64,000 bases of DNA from positions 16,461,752 through 16,525,751 of the forward strand of contig OY821742.1 of the NCBI GenBank assembly GCA_963682055.1. The letters are read 5' to 3'. Numbering within the stretch: the first letter of the stretch is position 1; each line of letters starts with the position of its first letter. Under the pieces are notes generated by a model. It was given only the letters and a program-made list of their open reading frames with translations. It was not told where the DNA came from and did not search any database. Below, in pieces: positions 1 through 10,433 of the stretch. The position numbers were made by a program, and so were the translations under genes. The stretch comes from Primula veris (Eukaryota; Streptophyta; Magnoliopsida; Ericales; Primulaceae).

Positions 1-1550
1 CCGAGGAGGAATTCTTAAAGGTGGTCCAGGCTCGATGTGCTACGCGGCTTGGGAAAAAAGCCGTTCGTTCTAAGCGTCGTGCAGCTGACCCTGTCGTTGA
101 AACAACGAAGAGGGCTAGGGGAACCGATACATCGGTTACCGAGGAAGATGCTAACGTTGGCTCGGGCGAGGGGGTGTTTGCCGCTGCTCAAGGGGATACC
201 GCCGAGGATGCCTCTGCTCCGGGCGAGGTATGTGTATATGTATTATGATTTTCTTGTCTTTTGGTTGTTTGTCATTTGGTTCGCTAGTGCTTTGCTTTAT
301 TAGTCATCTTGTTTCAGCTACTGACTTCTCCATTGGTTACCCTCGCTCTTGCCCGGTCTATGGGTATTATTGTGTTTCAGGGGTCGGTCGACGACGTATT
401 CGGATATATGAACCTCTTGACGAACATGGGAGAGGGTACGATGACTTTGCCGGTCATCTCGCCTATCCCCACCGAGGGTCCGATAGATTTGCCCGTGTGC
501 TCGCCCCTCCGTAATGAGGAAGAGGTCGAGCATAGGGCCCCTGAGATTGAGCAGTTGGAGGAGGACGTGGGGGTGGAGATGGAAGGCAGCGAAGAGAATG
601 CCGGGGATGTTGTGACGGGTGTCGAGGATGAGGCTCTCGACAGATCCGAGAAGGGGTTGGTTGACGGGGTTGCAATGACCCGGTACATTGACCGATGTAG
701 GGGTGAACTGCTGGATCAACCGAGAACGCTGAAGATGGGGTATACGGCTCTGAAACCCCTTGTGTTCAAGAATGCAGAAAAACTATCTGCCCAACCTACA
801 ATGTCAGTTATAGAGCAGGCCCACGCGGACGCGCTGAGGGTACGTGGGGCTCGTATTGCACTATATAGGTTTGGTACTTGTATTTTATTTGGAAACTAAT
901 GTGTTGAAGTGCAGATTGCTGTGAGTGTCGTGGCGCTACGGGATCAGCTGGGAGCTCTAGGGGCTGAGAAAGAGAAGCTGGTGGCCGAGAAGGATAATCT
1001 GGTGGCCGAGAAGGAGAAATTGGTCGCCGAGAAGAAAACCCTGGGCGAGAATTATGACAAACTGTCGGTGGACTTCCTGCACCTGACCGAGGATGTCGAG
1101 AAATTGAGGGTGGAAAAAGAGAGCATGGCCGCTAAGTACGGCGAATTAGAGGAGGAGAACTTGCTCCTGGCTGAGGACGTGGAAGCCGAAAAGGCTAAGG
1201 TGTCTGCCCTGAAAATGGCACAGGCGGAGGAGCGGAAAAAGTTAGCGATGATGGCCAACTTCTCTGTATACTGCGCTCATGTGCGGGCGCTCAATTTCGC
1301 GAATGTTCCTCTGTCGAATAGGGCGTGGTCGGAGTTGGTGTATCCGTGTCCGCATGGTGCACCGCCGAAACCCTTGGACTGGGCGAATCTTCGTGAAGAA
1401 GAGCTTCCTCGGCTACCGGGGCAGGCAATCTCGACAGCGCTGCGTCCTCACTCTATGTCGACCGCGTCCACTCCTCGACCGGATGCTACTGTTGTTCCCC
1501 CACCAGCATCTCCTCAGGTGGAACCTTGACTATCTTTCTAGCATTATGTA

Positions 1551-1590
<40 letters not shown>

Positions 1591-2321
1591 TTTTTTGTAT
1601 CTAGAAACAGATTCTTTTGGGGAAGTGATAATATAGGTGTTGTGGTTTCTTTCTGTTGGTCTTGCTTGGGTTAATTTCTTTTGATGGTCGTCATATTTTG
1701 AAGGATATGAAAACAAAATATTGTCAGGTACCAAATAACCCCCTTGCCATGGTGGTCTGGACCTCGCCTAGTCGTAGTGTAGGTGACGTAATGGAGGATT
1801 TGGAAAGTTCTAACGCGTCCCTTACCGCGAAATTGACTTGTGCCTATCAGGAAATCGAGTGTTTGAATATTCATATTTCCAACCTGGCGATCCGGTTACG
1901 TGATTTGGGAGAGAAATTTAGTAAAAAGACCGCCCATTATACGGCAAATAAGGGTAAAGCAAAGGAACTTCTCAGTGCCCTACGACGTTCTCGTGATGAA
2001 GCCCGAGGTCGTGTGACGAGCTTGAGCTTGGTCCTTGGGGCCGTTTTCGAGGACGCGGATCTGCTGCTATCCTTTGCCAAAGCGTATTGGGCCCGAGCTC
2101 GCGCCTTAGAGGTGCTGGAGCATATAAAAGGAATGAGTGGTGTGTCCCGGGCAGAGCGCATGGTGGATGCGAAGACCGGGGTAACTGAAACCACTGTTGC
2201 CTTGAGCCGAATCGAGGCGGTCATTCGTGAGCGTTTGGGGACGCAAATTAATTCATTGCGAGATATTCATTTTGCCGATGTAGTAGAGACTTCGGCGTCT
2301 GTTGAGGGGTTGTTGGATTAG
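1..2321 (+). CDS. Antisense coding block of the Tat element, spliced coiled-coil protein (5' end off-window)
   Basis: Four exon-like open segments lie in mutual frame: 1-227, 381-839, 915-1517 and 1728-2321. The separating intervals begin GT and end AG (donors at 228, 840 and 1518; acceptors ending at 380, 914 and 1727), and all three fall at codon boundaries. If the last one is not removed, the third exon stops at 1529 (TGA). Exon 1 is basic and Lys/Arg-rich, exon 2 is strongly acidic, and exon 3 has a tandem AEK-EKLV-type heptad coiled coil (about 955-1245) and ends Pro-rich. Exon 4 is again helical and ends in TAG at 2319. Frame continuity over about 2 kb argues for real coding selection. 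Tat-group elements are known to carry antisense additional ORFs after pol. The protein's function is unknown and I recognise no enzymatic domain. Confidence 0.6.
1548..1596. repeat. (TA)n plus long T run inside antisense intron
   Basis: A TA dinucleotide run is followed by about 23 T. It lies in the predicted intron 1518-1727 of the antisense gene, where it could act as, or have grown from, a pyrimidine tract. Confidence 0.8.
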
Positions 2322-2463
2322 TAAAATAGCTTGTTTTGTTGTTTTCTTTGTAGCTTGTATAAAAAATTCTCTCGCTTCTCTTTTTTTTTTGTTTTTGGTA
2401 GCTTCTTTCTTTTTGTTTATTCATCTCTTCTCGTTCGTCTCCCCCCCTCTTTTTTTTTTATAG

Positions 2464-3114
2464 GCACATGCTACTATGTCGCACCAGGCTGGTTCTCCAT
2501 GCCTAGTTAACCCGGGGTTAGGACCTACTGGTGCTGCCCGGGACAAGGTCTCCTCTGGTGCGGCTAGTGAGGTGCCTGACAGGTGGCCCTACATTGTTTT
2601 GATGAGCAAGAATGTCAAATTGACCGACCAATGTGCTCGACTGCGGACCAAGCTGAAAACACAGGCGGCCTCTTTTCGGGAATACGTTCGCCGTGCCGAG
2701 CATGCTGTTGAGGTTCAGGAGCGTCGTTTGGATCGATATTGGCGTGCAAAGGGCGAGTACCTCGGCAAATTAAAGTTGCTTGTGACCAAGGCCAACGTGT
2801 TGGTAAAGTATTTCCGTTTGTCCCGCGCCAGATACGATGCTTCCGCAGCTGTGATTGAAGCTCGCCGTGACCTCTCCTTTGACGATGATCGCCGTAAAGC
2901 GGCCTCGGATGCTCACGAGTCTGCCAAAGAAGCCGAGTTCAACGCGCGGCTTCAGACGCTGACTTGTGTTGGTGCTCATACGACCAATTTTGATGCCCTC
3001 ATTTCTGAGGAGCGTTTTGATGGTGATGAGTCTGATGGGTACACAACGACGGATGACGAAGAGATTGAGCTCGGTCAATTACCGTCGTGCTCCTCCTGCA
3101 GTAGCTCTTCTTAA
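2464..3114 (+). CDS. Last antisense ORF of the Tat element (acidic, Ser-rich tail)
   Basis: An open frame from ATG at 2476 encodes 212 residues and ends TAA at 3112. The segment before it is T/C-rich and ends TTATAG at 2463, a good plant 3' splice site; reading from 2464 adds four in-frame codons, so it may be a further exon of the upstream block rather than a separate gene. A TATA-like stretch (about 2357-2364) allows the alternative of its own promoter. The protein is helical and basic in the middle, then acidic, with a Cys/Ser tail. No known domain is recognised. Positions 3115-3407 hold no convincing gene. Confidence 0.5.
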   Translation, partial: AHATMSHQAGSPCLVNPGLGPTGAARDKVSSGAASEVPDRWPYIVLMSKNVKLTDQCARLRTKLKTQAASFREYVRRAEHAVEVQERRLDRYWRAKGEYLGKLKLLVTKANVLVKYFRLSRARYDASAAVIEARRDLSFDDDRRKAASDAHESAKEAEFNARLQTLTCVGAHTTNFDALISEERFDGDESDGYTTTDDEEIELGQLPSCSSCSSSS

Positions 3115-3407
3115 ATGAATCTCTTTAGTGTCGTTGATCTTCTTGTTGCCTCCGTAATGCGGGCGAGGACTATATATGTGATTTCTTTATTCCTGTTTTG
3201 TACCTTTCCATTGCCGTATTGCTATTTAATTGATTGGATCGATTTTTCCTTGCTAAATCATTTGTTATTTCGTTATTCCCGTTTTGGAGATGCTTCTTGT
3301 TGATATTTTGTTGTTTAGATTGATTCTCCTTCATTGTTTTAGCCAATTTATATTGCATCGCCGTCGTAAAGTGGACCTGAATAATTCCTTGCATTGTACC
3401 TGCATAT

Positions 3408-4332
3408 AAATTTCATAGTATTCCTAGGCGTTCCTTCGGTAACACGCCATGTTGGGAATTTCATAGTATTCCTAGGCGTTCCTTCGGTAACACGCCATGT
3501 TGGGAATTTCATCGTATTCCTAGGCACTTCGGCCATGTTGGGAATTTCATAGTATCCCTAGACGTTCCTTCGGTAACACGCCATTTACGGGATTTCATAG
3601 TATTCCTAGGCACTTCGGCCATGTTGGGAATTTCATAGTATTCCTAGACGTTCCTTCGGTAACACGCCATTTACGGAATTTCATAGTATTCCTAGGCACT
3701 TCGGCCATGTTGGAAATTTCATAGTATGCCTAGACGTTCCTTTGGTAACACGCCATTTACGGACTTTCATAGTATTCCTAGGTACTTCGGCCATGTTGGG
3801 AATTTCATAGTATGCCTAGACGTTCCTTTGGTAACACGCCATTTACGGACTTTCATTGTATTCCTAGGCACTTCGGCCATGCTGGGAATTTCATAGTATC
3901 CCTAGATGTTCCTTCGGTAACACGCCATTTACGGGATTTCATAGTATTTCTAGGCACTTCGGCCATGTTTGAGAATTTCATAGTATCCCTAGACGTTCCT
4001 TCGGTAACACGCCATTTACGGGATTTCATAGTATTTCTAGGCACTTCGGCCATGTTTGAGAATCTCATAGTATTCCTAGACGTTCCTTCGGTAACACGCC
4101 ATTTACTGAATTTCATAGTATTCCTAGGCACTTCGGCCATGCTGGGAATTTCATAGTATGCCTAGACGTTCCTTTGGTAACACGCCATTTACGGACTTTC
4201 ATTGTATTCCTAAGCACTTCGGCCATGCTGGAAATTTCATAGTATCCCTAGACGTTCCTTTGGTAACACGCCATTTACGGGATTTCATAGTATTTCTAGG
4301 CACTTCGGCCATGTTGAGAATCTCATAGTATT
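3408..4332. repeat. Minisatellite downstream of Tat pol
   Basis: About 925 bp of tandem repeats alternate between two related monomers. The longer, near 48 bp, carries CGTTCCTTCGGTAACACGCC; the shorter, near 38 bp, carries CACTTCGGCCATG. Both begin with TTCATAGTATTCCTAG or a close variant. Together they form a roughly 86-bp higher-order unit; about 11 long and 10 short monomers are seen, with the first two long ones adjacent. It ends about 100 bp after the pol stop. Open frames across it on both strands reflect repeat periodicity, not genes. Confidence 0.95.
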
Positions 4333-4435
4333 AGTAGATAGCATAATAATATATTTTATTCATTCAAAAGAAGAAAGATAATGCCATTAAGCAAGAAGGG
4401 TAAGGTAGCACCTGTACTTGTATTCGGAGCATTGC

Positions 4436-7348
4436 CTATACGTAGTACTTCTTTAGGTTAGCCACGTTCCAAGAATTCTTTTCCCCTCGGCTGTTGGCGA
4501 ACAGGACGCTTTTGATTTTGTAAGAGACTGGACTTGTTCGCTTGACGATTTCGTATGGGCCTTCCCAGGTAGGGCTCAGTTTGCCATGTATTTCGTTGCG
4601 GGTATAGACCGTCACTCGTCGCAGCACCAGTTCTCCTACCATGAAGTCTTTAGATCCTTTTACTCTCTTGTCATAGGTTTGCTTTACGCTTTGTTGGTAT
4701 TTAGCTAAGGTAAGGGCCGCTATCTCTCGTTTCTCGTCTATCATGTCGAGCTCTTCTCTCATTCTTTGTTCATTATTTCCCTGCTCGACCAACGTTGTTC
4801 GGAGCGTAGGTAGCCCGATCTCTGTCGGTATGACGGCCTCAACACCGTATGCTAAGCTAAACGGGGTTTCCTTGGTGCCCGTCTTGGGTGTAGTTCGGCA
4901 CGACCATAAAACGTTGAGTAGCCGCTCGGGCCACCTCCCCTTTGCTTGTTCAAGGGTGGTCTTGATGCCGTCTAATATGGTTCGGTTTGACACTTCGGCT
5001 TGCCCGTTCCCTTGTGGGTATGTCGGCGTCGAATAGAATTTTCGGATACCGAGTTCCTCGTACCACAGCTGTAAATTGGTATCTTTGAACTGGGTTCCGT
5101 TGTCGGCGACTATAGCGTACGGTATACCGAACCTAGTTATGATGTATTCCCAAATGAATTGTTTGACGTTGCTGGCTTTGATTTCTCGGAGGGGTTTAGC
5201 TTCGACCCATTTGGTGAAATAATCAGTCGCAACGATCAGATATTCCACATTCCCAGGTGCTCTTGGGAGTTTACCGACCAAATCGATTGCCCATTGAGCG
5301 AACGGCCATGGTGCTGATACCGGGGTCATCATAGATGAAGGGAGCCGTGGTATCTTGGCGAATCGTTGGCACTTGTCGCATCGTTGGACGTATGCATCGG
5401 CGTCTCGCTTGATATAGGGCCACCAATATCCTTGGGTCACTGCCTTGTTTGCAAGGGATCGCCCTTTGATGTGTGCTCCGCAAGATCCTTCGTGGATTTC
5501 CTCCAAGACCGGCAGTTGTAGCTCGGTCGGGACGCACAGTAGATGTGGTCCCCGGTAACTGGATTTGTATAGTTTATCGTCCTCGGATAGCCAGAAGCGA
5601 GGAGCTTTTCTTGTAATTTTCAGCGCTTTTATCTTGTCGACCGGAAGCGTTCCATTTCGCAGATAATGGGTCATGTCCTCCATCCATCCTAGTTCGTACT
5701 GTATCGATGTCACCCGGTTTACCCTTTTTATTATGCTCGGGGTCGGCAGTAGTTCCACTGTGATCGACCGGGTGTCGGTCAATGTTAGTGTCGAGGCTAG
5801 AGTGGCCAATGCATCGGCATGTGCATTCTCGGTGCGATTGATTCTTACTAGCTCGCATTGTTCGAAGGTTGCCATCAAGCTTTGGACTTTCTCTTGGTAG
5901 AGGATCATTCTATCATCTTTCGCTTGGTACTCGCCGATGGCTTGATTGACGATGAGCATGGAGTCTGAACTTGCAATTAAGTGGGAGCATCCGAGGGACC
6001 GGGAAATAAGCATGCCATTTATCATGGCCTCGTATTCTGCCTCATTGCTGGTAGCTCGGAAGCCCAGTTTTATGCTTTTTTCGATGATTGCTCCCTCGCT
6101 GGATTTTAGGACGATCCCTGCTCCTGATCCGTCTTTGGTGGCTGATCCGTCGACATGTATCTGCCAGTGTGATTGTGGAGAGAGTGCCAAAGGCTCGTCA
6201 TAGCCTTCGGTGAATTCTGCGACGAAATCGGCCAGGACTTGTCCCTTTATGGCGTGGCGGGGTGCGAACTCGATATGAAATTGGGATAGCTCGACCCCCC
6301 AGGCGGCAACTCGGCCGCTAATGTCCGTCCGTCGAAGTGACTCTTTAATATGAAATTTTGTGTATACCCGGACCTGATGAGCTATGAAATAGTGTGGCAA
6401 CTTTCTGGTTGCGACGACCAATGCCAGACACAGCTTTTCCAAGGGTAGATAACGTGTTTCGGCTTCGACCAGAGTCTTGCTGACGAAGTAGATCGGAAAT
6501 TGTTCGCGACCTTCTTCTCTCAGGATGACCGCGCTCACAGCTGTAGAGGAAACTGCTAGGTAGCATGCCAGAATGTCTCCTCTGTTCGGCCTTACTAGCA
6601 GTGGCAATGTCCTCAAGTACTCTTTGAGATTGTTGAATGAAGCTTCACATTCCGGGTCCCAGACCAATTTTCTATCCTTCTTGAGTGATTCGAAAAATGG
6701 CCGTCCCTTATCTGCGGATCGGCTAATGAACCTGCTCAGCGCGGCCATCATTCCCGTGAGCTCTTGTACCTGTTTCTTATTCTTGGGCGCTGCTAGGTTT
6801 CGTAGAGCCGTTATTTGATCGGGATTAGCCTCTATTCCTCGTCGGCTAACCATATGTCCCAAGAATTTCCCTTTGCTGATGCCAAATGCACACTTGCTCG
6901 CATTGAGTTTCAGTTTGTGTTCGCCCAGCGTTCGGAAAACGTCCCTGATATCTTGAAGGTGGGATGTGGCTCTTTCGCTTTTGACGACCATGTCGTCTAT
7001 GTATACCTCCATTGTTTTCCCTATATGATCTCGACATACCCGTGTTATCATCCTTTGGTATGTTGCTCCTGCATTGCGTAGGCCGAATGGCATTACCGTA
7101 TAGCAATAATTTCCCAAAGGTGAGATAAACGAAGTCTTTTCTTGATCTTCGCGGGCGAGGGGAATTTGATGGTATCCTGAGTACGCGTCAAGGAAGGTCA
7201 TCCGTTCTGCTCCCGCTGTTGCGTCCACCAGTTGATCGATCCTTGGAAGGGGAAAGTGGTCCCTCGGGCAGGCTTTATTGAGGTTGGTGAAGTCTATACA
7301 GACTCTCTCCTTCCCGTTCTTCTTAGGGACGACGACCGGGTTGGACAA
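4436..7348 (-). CDS. pol: Tat-type pol: RT, RNase H, archaeal-type RNase H, integrase
   Basis: The open segment has 970 residues and follows the TAG at 7349-7351 in the same frame. Order: reverse transcriptase (about 1-230, YIDD active site near 117); a first RNase H (about 250-375) whose expected first catalytic Asp is absent (YLAVS), as is usual in Tat elements; a second RNase H (about 393-520) with the acidic set in HVDGS, NEAEYEA, SSDS and HADAL; an integrase HHCC finger (about 625-665, ending CDKCQR); and an integrase core with the first Asp in AIDLVG, the second in VADNGTQF and the Glu in GQAEVSNR. The C-terminus is GPYEIV-type with no chromodomain. The product copies element RNA to DNA and integrates it. 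Apart from the upstream TAG the frame is intact. Confidence 0.93.
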   Translation of the reverse strand: MSNPVVVPKKNGKERVCIDFTNLNKACPRDHFPLPRIDQLVDATAGAERMTFLDAYSGYHQIPLAREDQEKTSFISPLGNYCYTVMPFGLRNAGATYQRMITRVCRDHIGKTMEVYIDDMVVKSERATSHLQDIRDVFRTLGEHKLKLNASKCAFGISKGKFLGHMVSRRGIEANPDQITALRNLAAPKNKKQVQELTGMMAALSRFISRSADKGRPFFESLKKDRKLVWDPECEASFNNLKEYLRTLPLLVRPNRGDILACYLAVSSTAVSAVILREEGREQFPIYFVSKTLVEAETRYLPLEKLCLALVVATRKLPHYFIAHQVRVYTKFHIKESLRRTDISGRVAAWGVELSQFHIEFAPRHAIKGQVLADFVAEFTEGYDEPLALSPQSHWQIHVDGSATKDGSGAGIVLKSSEGAIIEKSIKLGFRATSNEAEYEAMINGMLISRSLGCSHLIASSDSMLIVNQAIGEYQAKDDRMILYQEKVQSLMATFEQCELVRINRTENAHADALATLASTLTLTDTRSITVELLPTPSIIKRVNRVTSIQYELGWMEDMTHYLRNGTLPVDKIKALKITRKAPRFWLSEDDKLYKSSYRGPHLLCVPTELQLPVLEEIHEGSCGAHIKGRSLANKAVTQGYWWPYIKRDADAYVQRCDKCQRFAKIPRLPSSMMTPVSAPWPFAQWAIDLVGKLPRAPGNVEYLIVATDYFTKWVEAKPLREIKASNVKQFIWEYIITRFGIPYAIVADNGTQFKDTNLQLWYEELGIRKFYSTPTYPQGNGQAEVSNRTILDGIKTTLEQAKGRWPERLLNVLWSCRTTPKTGTKETPFSLAYGVEAVIPTEIGLPTLRTTLVEQGNNEQRMREELDMIDEKREIAALTLAKYQQSVKQTYDKRVKGSKDFMVGELVLRRVTVYTRNEIHGKLSPTWEGPYEIVKRTSPVSYKIKSVLFANSRGEKNSWNVANLKKYYV

Positions 7349-10300
7349 CTATTTTGGATAGTAAACCTCCCTTATGGCTCCAGCCTCCAATAGCTTTTGT
7401 ACTTCAGCGATTATAGCTGCTCTGTGCTGTACAAAGACTTTTCTGCTCCTCTGTGCTATTGGCTTGTACTCGGCGTTCACACTTAGGTGGTGGCATGCTG
7501 TATTGGGGTCTAGGCCCGGCATGTCTTTAGGACTCCAGGCGAATTTATCAGTGTTGTTGAGGAGGAATGCTTTCAACTCCTCGGATTCCTGTTTTGGAAG
7601 GTTGTCGCCGAGGAGGAAGTAATGCTCCTCGTCCATATCAGGAATATATACCTTCCTGAGTGTCTCTCCTACTTGTTCTTCGACCACCCTTTCGGTTTTG
7701 GATAATTGGTTGATCAGCTTCTTTGTGCTGGTGGGTTGTTCCACAGTGCTTCGTTGTTTTTGGAGAGTCGCGGTGATGTCTTCGCAGCGTCTTGAATCTT
7801 CTTGACATCCTCTGGCTGTCTCGATCGCTCCCCTATCATTTGGGTATTTGACCTTTTGGTGATAGGTCGAGGGTATGGCCTTCATGGCATGTAACCAAGG
7901 TCGGCCCAATATTGCGTTGTGCCCGGAGTGGTCGTTGACCACTAAGAACTCCACGGGAACCGACATGGACCCTGTTGTGACACTGAGGACGATCTTACCC
8001 AACGGTTTGGTCGTTTCGGAGATGAATCCGATCAGTGTGACATCGGTAGGCTGTAGATCTTGCAGCTTGAGTTCCATCTTGTCGAAGAGCTCCTTGTACA
8101 TGATATCACAAGAGGCTCCTTGGTCGACAAGTACCCTGCTGACTGTGTCTAGGCCGATTTGAACACGGAGGTTAATGGCGTCTCCGTGGGGGTAAATCAC
8201 CCCTTCTTCGTCAAGATCCGAGAAAGAAATGGGCGGATGTCGTCGTGGTGTGCATTGTCGTTTAGAGGTCGACGCCTGTGATGTCTTGGCTACTTGGCCA
8301 AAGTGGGCCAGCTGCCGTTGTCGTGATCGTTCCCCGCCTGGGCCCTTGGGTCGTGACATATGAACGACGTTGATCGTTTTGCCTTGCCGGTTGTCAGATC
8401 CCTCGATGGCCAGTTGTTTGCCTTTATTCCCAGCTCCTTTGATGAACTTGGCTAGATATCCTGCATCGCCCCACTGGTTCATTCTCCATCGCAGGTTACG
8501 GCAGTGCTTAGTGAGATGGCCGTGATCCTCGTGATATGCGCAGAAGAGCTTGGAATCTCTCTGATTGGGGGGAGAGATGATCGGTTGTGGTCGGGAATAC
8601 CAACTTTCCCTGCATATATCCTTGAGGATATCTTCAGCAGACAGATTGAAAGTGTATCGCAGCTCGACCGGTCCGAAAGTGTTTCGGTGTTCCCTCTCTT
8701 GGGGCCGAACCTGTTGAAATGGCTTGGGTGGCATTGGGTAGGCGAGCTGAAGTGGTTTATGTTCGTTGGTCGGTGTTGGGTATGCGATCTGGAGCGGTTT
8801 GGGCTCTAGTGCTCGTGGTCGCTCTACCCTGCTATGGGCCTCGGGCTCTTTGCCCTTTCTGGTCGGTTGGAATGCTTCTCCCTGGTTATTTCTAACTCTT
8901 TTGCGACCCACCTGTGCCTCGCGGACCGACTCTCTTCTCGGTAGAGTCCGGTTGAGGAAACGCAATTCGTCATTTTTATCGGTGAGGTGGGTACAATAGG
9001 CTAGCAGGGAATCAGTGGTTGGGAAGTTTTTGCCTATGAACTTCCTTCTCGCCCAATAGCCATTAGGGATGGAATTGATAAAGTTTTGGATGGCTATATT
9101 ATTGGCATATCGTGGAATCTGGTTTGCTACGTCGATAAAACGTATGCAGTAATCATTGAGCCTTTCATTTGGCATCATCGTCATTTTAAGAAGGGTTTCG
9201 ATACTAACCTTCTTTTTCCGATGAGCAGCGTATCGGGTGGAGTACGCTCTTAGCAGTTCTGCCCAGTTTCTAATGGAGCCCCGTGGTAAGTTATGATACC
9301 ATGACGAAGCCTCTTGACCCAAGCTGTTTTTGAAAAATTTGCACATCAGTGCATGGTCATCACTCCACAGTTCCATCTTCGTCTTGTAGTGCCTCAGATG
9401 GTCGGTAGGGCAACTCTTCCCGTCATAGAGCCTGAATTCGGGGATGACGAATCCCATAGGATTGCGGTACCGCGTGATCTGTTCAGCACACGGGGTTTCT
9501 TGGCATACATTCCAAGCCTGTTGGAACGCGTCATCCGTGACTTGGTAGGGGGGAGGGTATCCTCCCTGATGTGGTGGTGGGCCATATCCCTCCCCGATCC
9601 TGTATTCGGGATATCTATCGTCCTTCGTGTTTGTGTGAACACGTTCTATATGAGTGTTCGGATGGACGATAGTTATTGGGACATTGCCCCCCTGGTGGGG
9701 GACTCTTGTATCGGGTCGCCGACCCGCTGCCTCCAGGGCGGCCCTGTAGGCAGAATCTTCCACTTCATGGCGTGGGTCTTTGTCGGGTTGGATAACTGGC
9801 AATACGATGCCGGCCGCTGTCATGGCCGTCATGCATGCCGCCAGCTGAGCTTGTAGCTGGGTGTAGTTCCTTTCATCGGCTAATGGAATGACATGTTGTA
9901 CCTCCACTGTGGGTGGTGTAATCATCCTCGGAGAATTAGTCGGCAGTCGGGGCGACTGTCCGAGTACATGATCCTCGGGCATACCAAACTGATGGGCCTC
10001 GTCCGTTTGTAAACGAGCACCGGAGTTGACCGAGGCCGTTGGCAAAGGGACTCTTGAGCTCGGCCCTGCTTGGGACCCGGTTAAGCGTCTTCGTGCACGC
10101 CTTAATACGGGCACGTCTTGTTCGTCCTCCGAGGACGAAAGGTGTTCGTCGACAATCCCTTCGATGAAATGTCGGGGTGGTTCGACCGGTTGTTCTTGGT
10201 TGACGTAGGAGGTTGTTGGTTGGTTTTCGGATTGGATAGCTTCATATCTGTCGCGGATAGCGAGTAGATCGTCGAGGTCTTGTTGGCTAATTTGCGTGTT

Positions 10301-10354
10301 TTGGTTATTGGTCTCTACTATCTCGGGATGGGTTTCCTCTACATTGGTAACCAT
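7349..10354 (-). CDS. gag: Tat-type gag-protease
   Basis: The frame of 1001 residues starts at ATG 10354, just inside the primer-binding site. The N-terminal half is Pro/Gln/Arg-rich. The gag core (about 330-490) has the retrotransposon-gag pattern around the WYHNLPRGSIRNWAELL segment. A zinc-knuckle-like CAYHEDHGHLTKHC lies near 600. The aspartic protease site is VLVDQGASCDI (about 765), with D-Q-G in place of the common D-S/T-G. The frame stops at TAG 7349-7351 at the beginning of RT, where Tat relatives generally have Trp before LSNPVV; a G-to-A change of TGG would explain it. It is followed in frame by pol. Confidence 0.9.
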   Translation of the reverse strand: MVTNVEETHPEIVETNNQNTQISQQDLDDLLAIRDRYEAIQSENQPTTSYVNQEQPVEPPRHFIEGIVDEHLSSSEDEQDVPVLRRARRRLTGSQAGPSSRVPLPTASVNSGARLQTDEAHQFGMPEDHVLGQSPRLPTNSPRMITPPTVEVQHVIPLADERNYTQLQAQLAACMTAMTAAGIVLPVIQPDKDPRHEVEDSAYRAALEAAGRRPDTRVPHQGGNVPITIVHPNTHIERVHTNTKDDRYPEYRIGEGYGPPPHQGGYPPPYQVTDDAFQQAWNVCQETPCAEQITRYRNPMGFVIPEFRLYDGKSCPTDHLRHYKTKMELWSDDHALMCKFFKNSLGQEASSWYHNLPRGSIRNWAELLRAYSTRYAAHRKKKVSIETLLKMTMMPNERLNDYCIRFIDVANQIPRYANNIAIQNFINSIPNGYWARRKFIGKNFPTTDSLLAYCTHLTDKNDELRFLNRTLPRRESVREAQVGRKRVRNNQGEAFQPTRKGKEPEAHSRVERPRALEPKPLQIAYPTPTNEHKPLQLAYPMPPKPFQQVRPQEREHRNTFGPVELRYTFNLSAEDILKDICRESWYSRPQPIISPPNQRDSKLFCAYHEDHGHLTKHCRNLRWRMNQWGDAGYLAKFIKGAGNKGKQLAIEGSDNRQGKTINVVHMSRPKGPGGERSRQRQLAHFGQVAKTSQASTSKRQCTPRRHPPISFSDLDEEGVIYPHGDAINLRVQIGLDTVSRVLVDQGASCDIMYKELFDKMELKLQDLQPTDVTLIGFISETTKPLGKIVLSVTTGSMSVPVEFLVVNDHSGHNAILGRPWLHAMKAIPSTYHQKVKYPNDRGAIETARGCQEDSRRCEDITATLQKQRSTVEQPTSTKKLINQLSKTERVVEEQVGETLRKVYIPDMDEEHYFLLGDNLPKQESEELKAFLLNNTDKFAWSPKDMPGLDPNTACHHLSVNAEYKPIAQRSRKVFVQHRAAIIAEVQKLLEAGAIREVYYPK

Positions 10355-10411
10355 AGTCGCTCGTCTGGCAGAGTATTGGTATTCGAATTCTAAACTAGTT
10401 GGGAACTAGAT

Positions 10412-10431
10412 GATTCCCGGAGACGGCGCCA
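10412..10431 (-). other. Primer-binding site of Tat element
   Basis: On the minus strand, two bases after the LTR end, the sequence reads TGGCGCCGTCTCCGGGAATC. TGGCGCC is the start used by many plant Tat/Athila/Ogre-type elements for tRNA priming. I cannot assign the tRNA with certainty. Confidence 0.8.
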
Positions 10432-10433
10432 TT

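Noticed and set aside
3812..4156. Open frames on both strands through the minisatellite (114 and 95 codons)
   Set aside because: They follow the repeat period and encode only repeated peptide; no start context or domain.
3408..4332. CRISPR-like array
   Set aside because: Directly adjoining repeats without unique spacers in plant nuclear DNA; a minisatellite.
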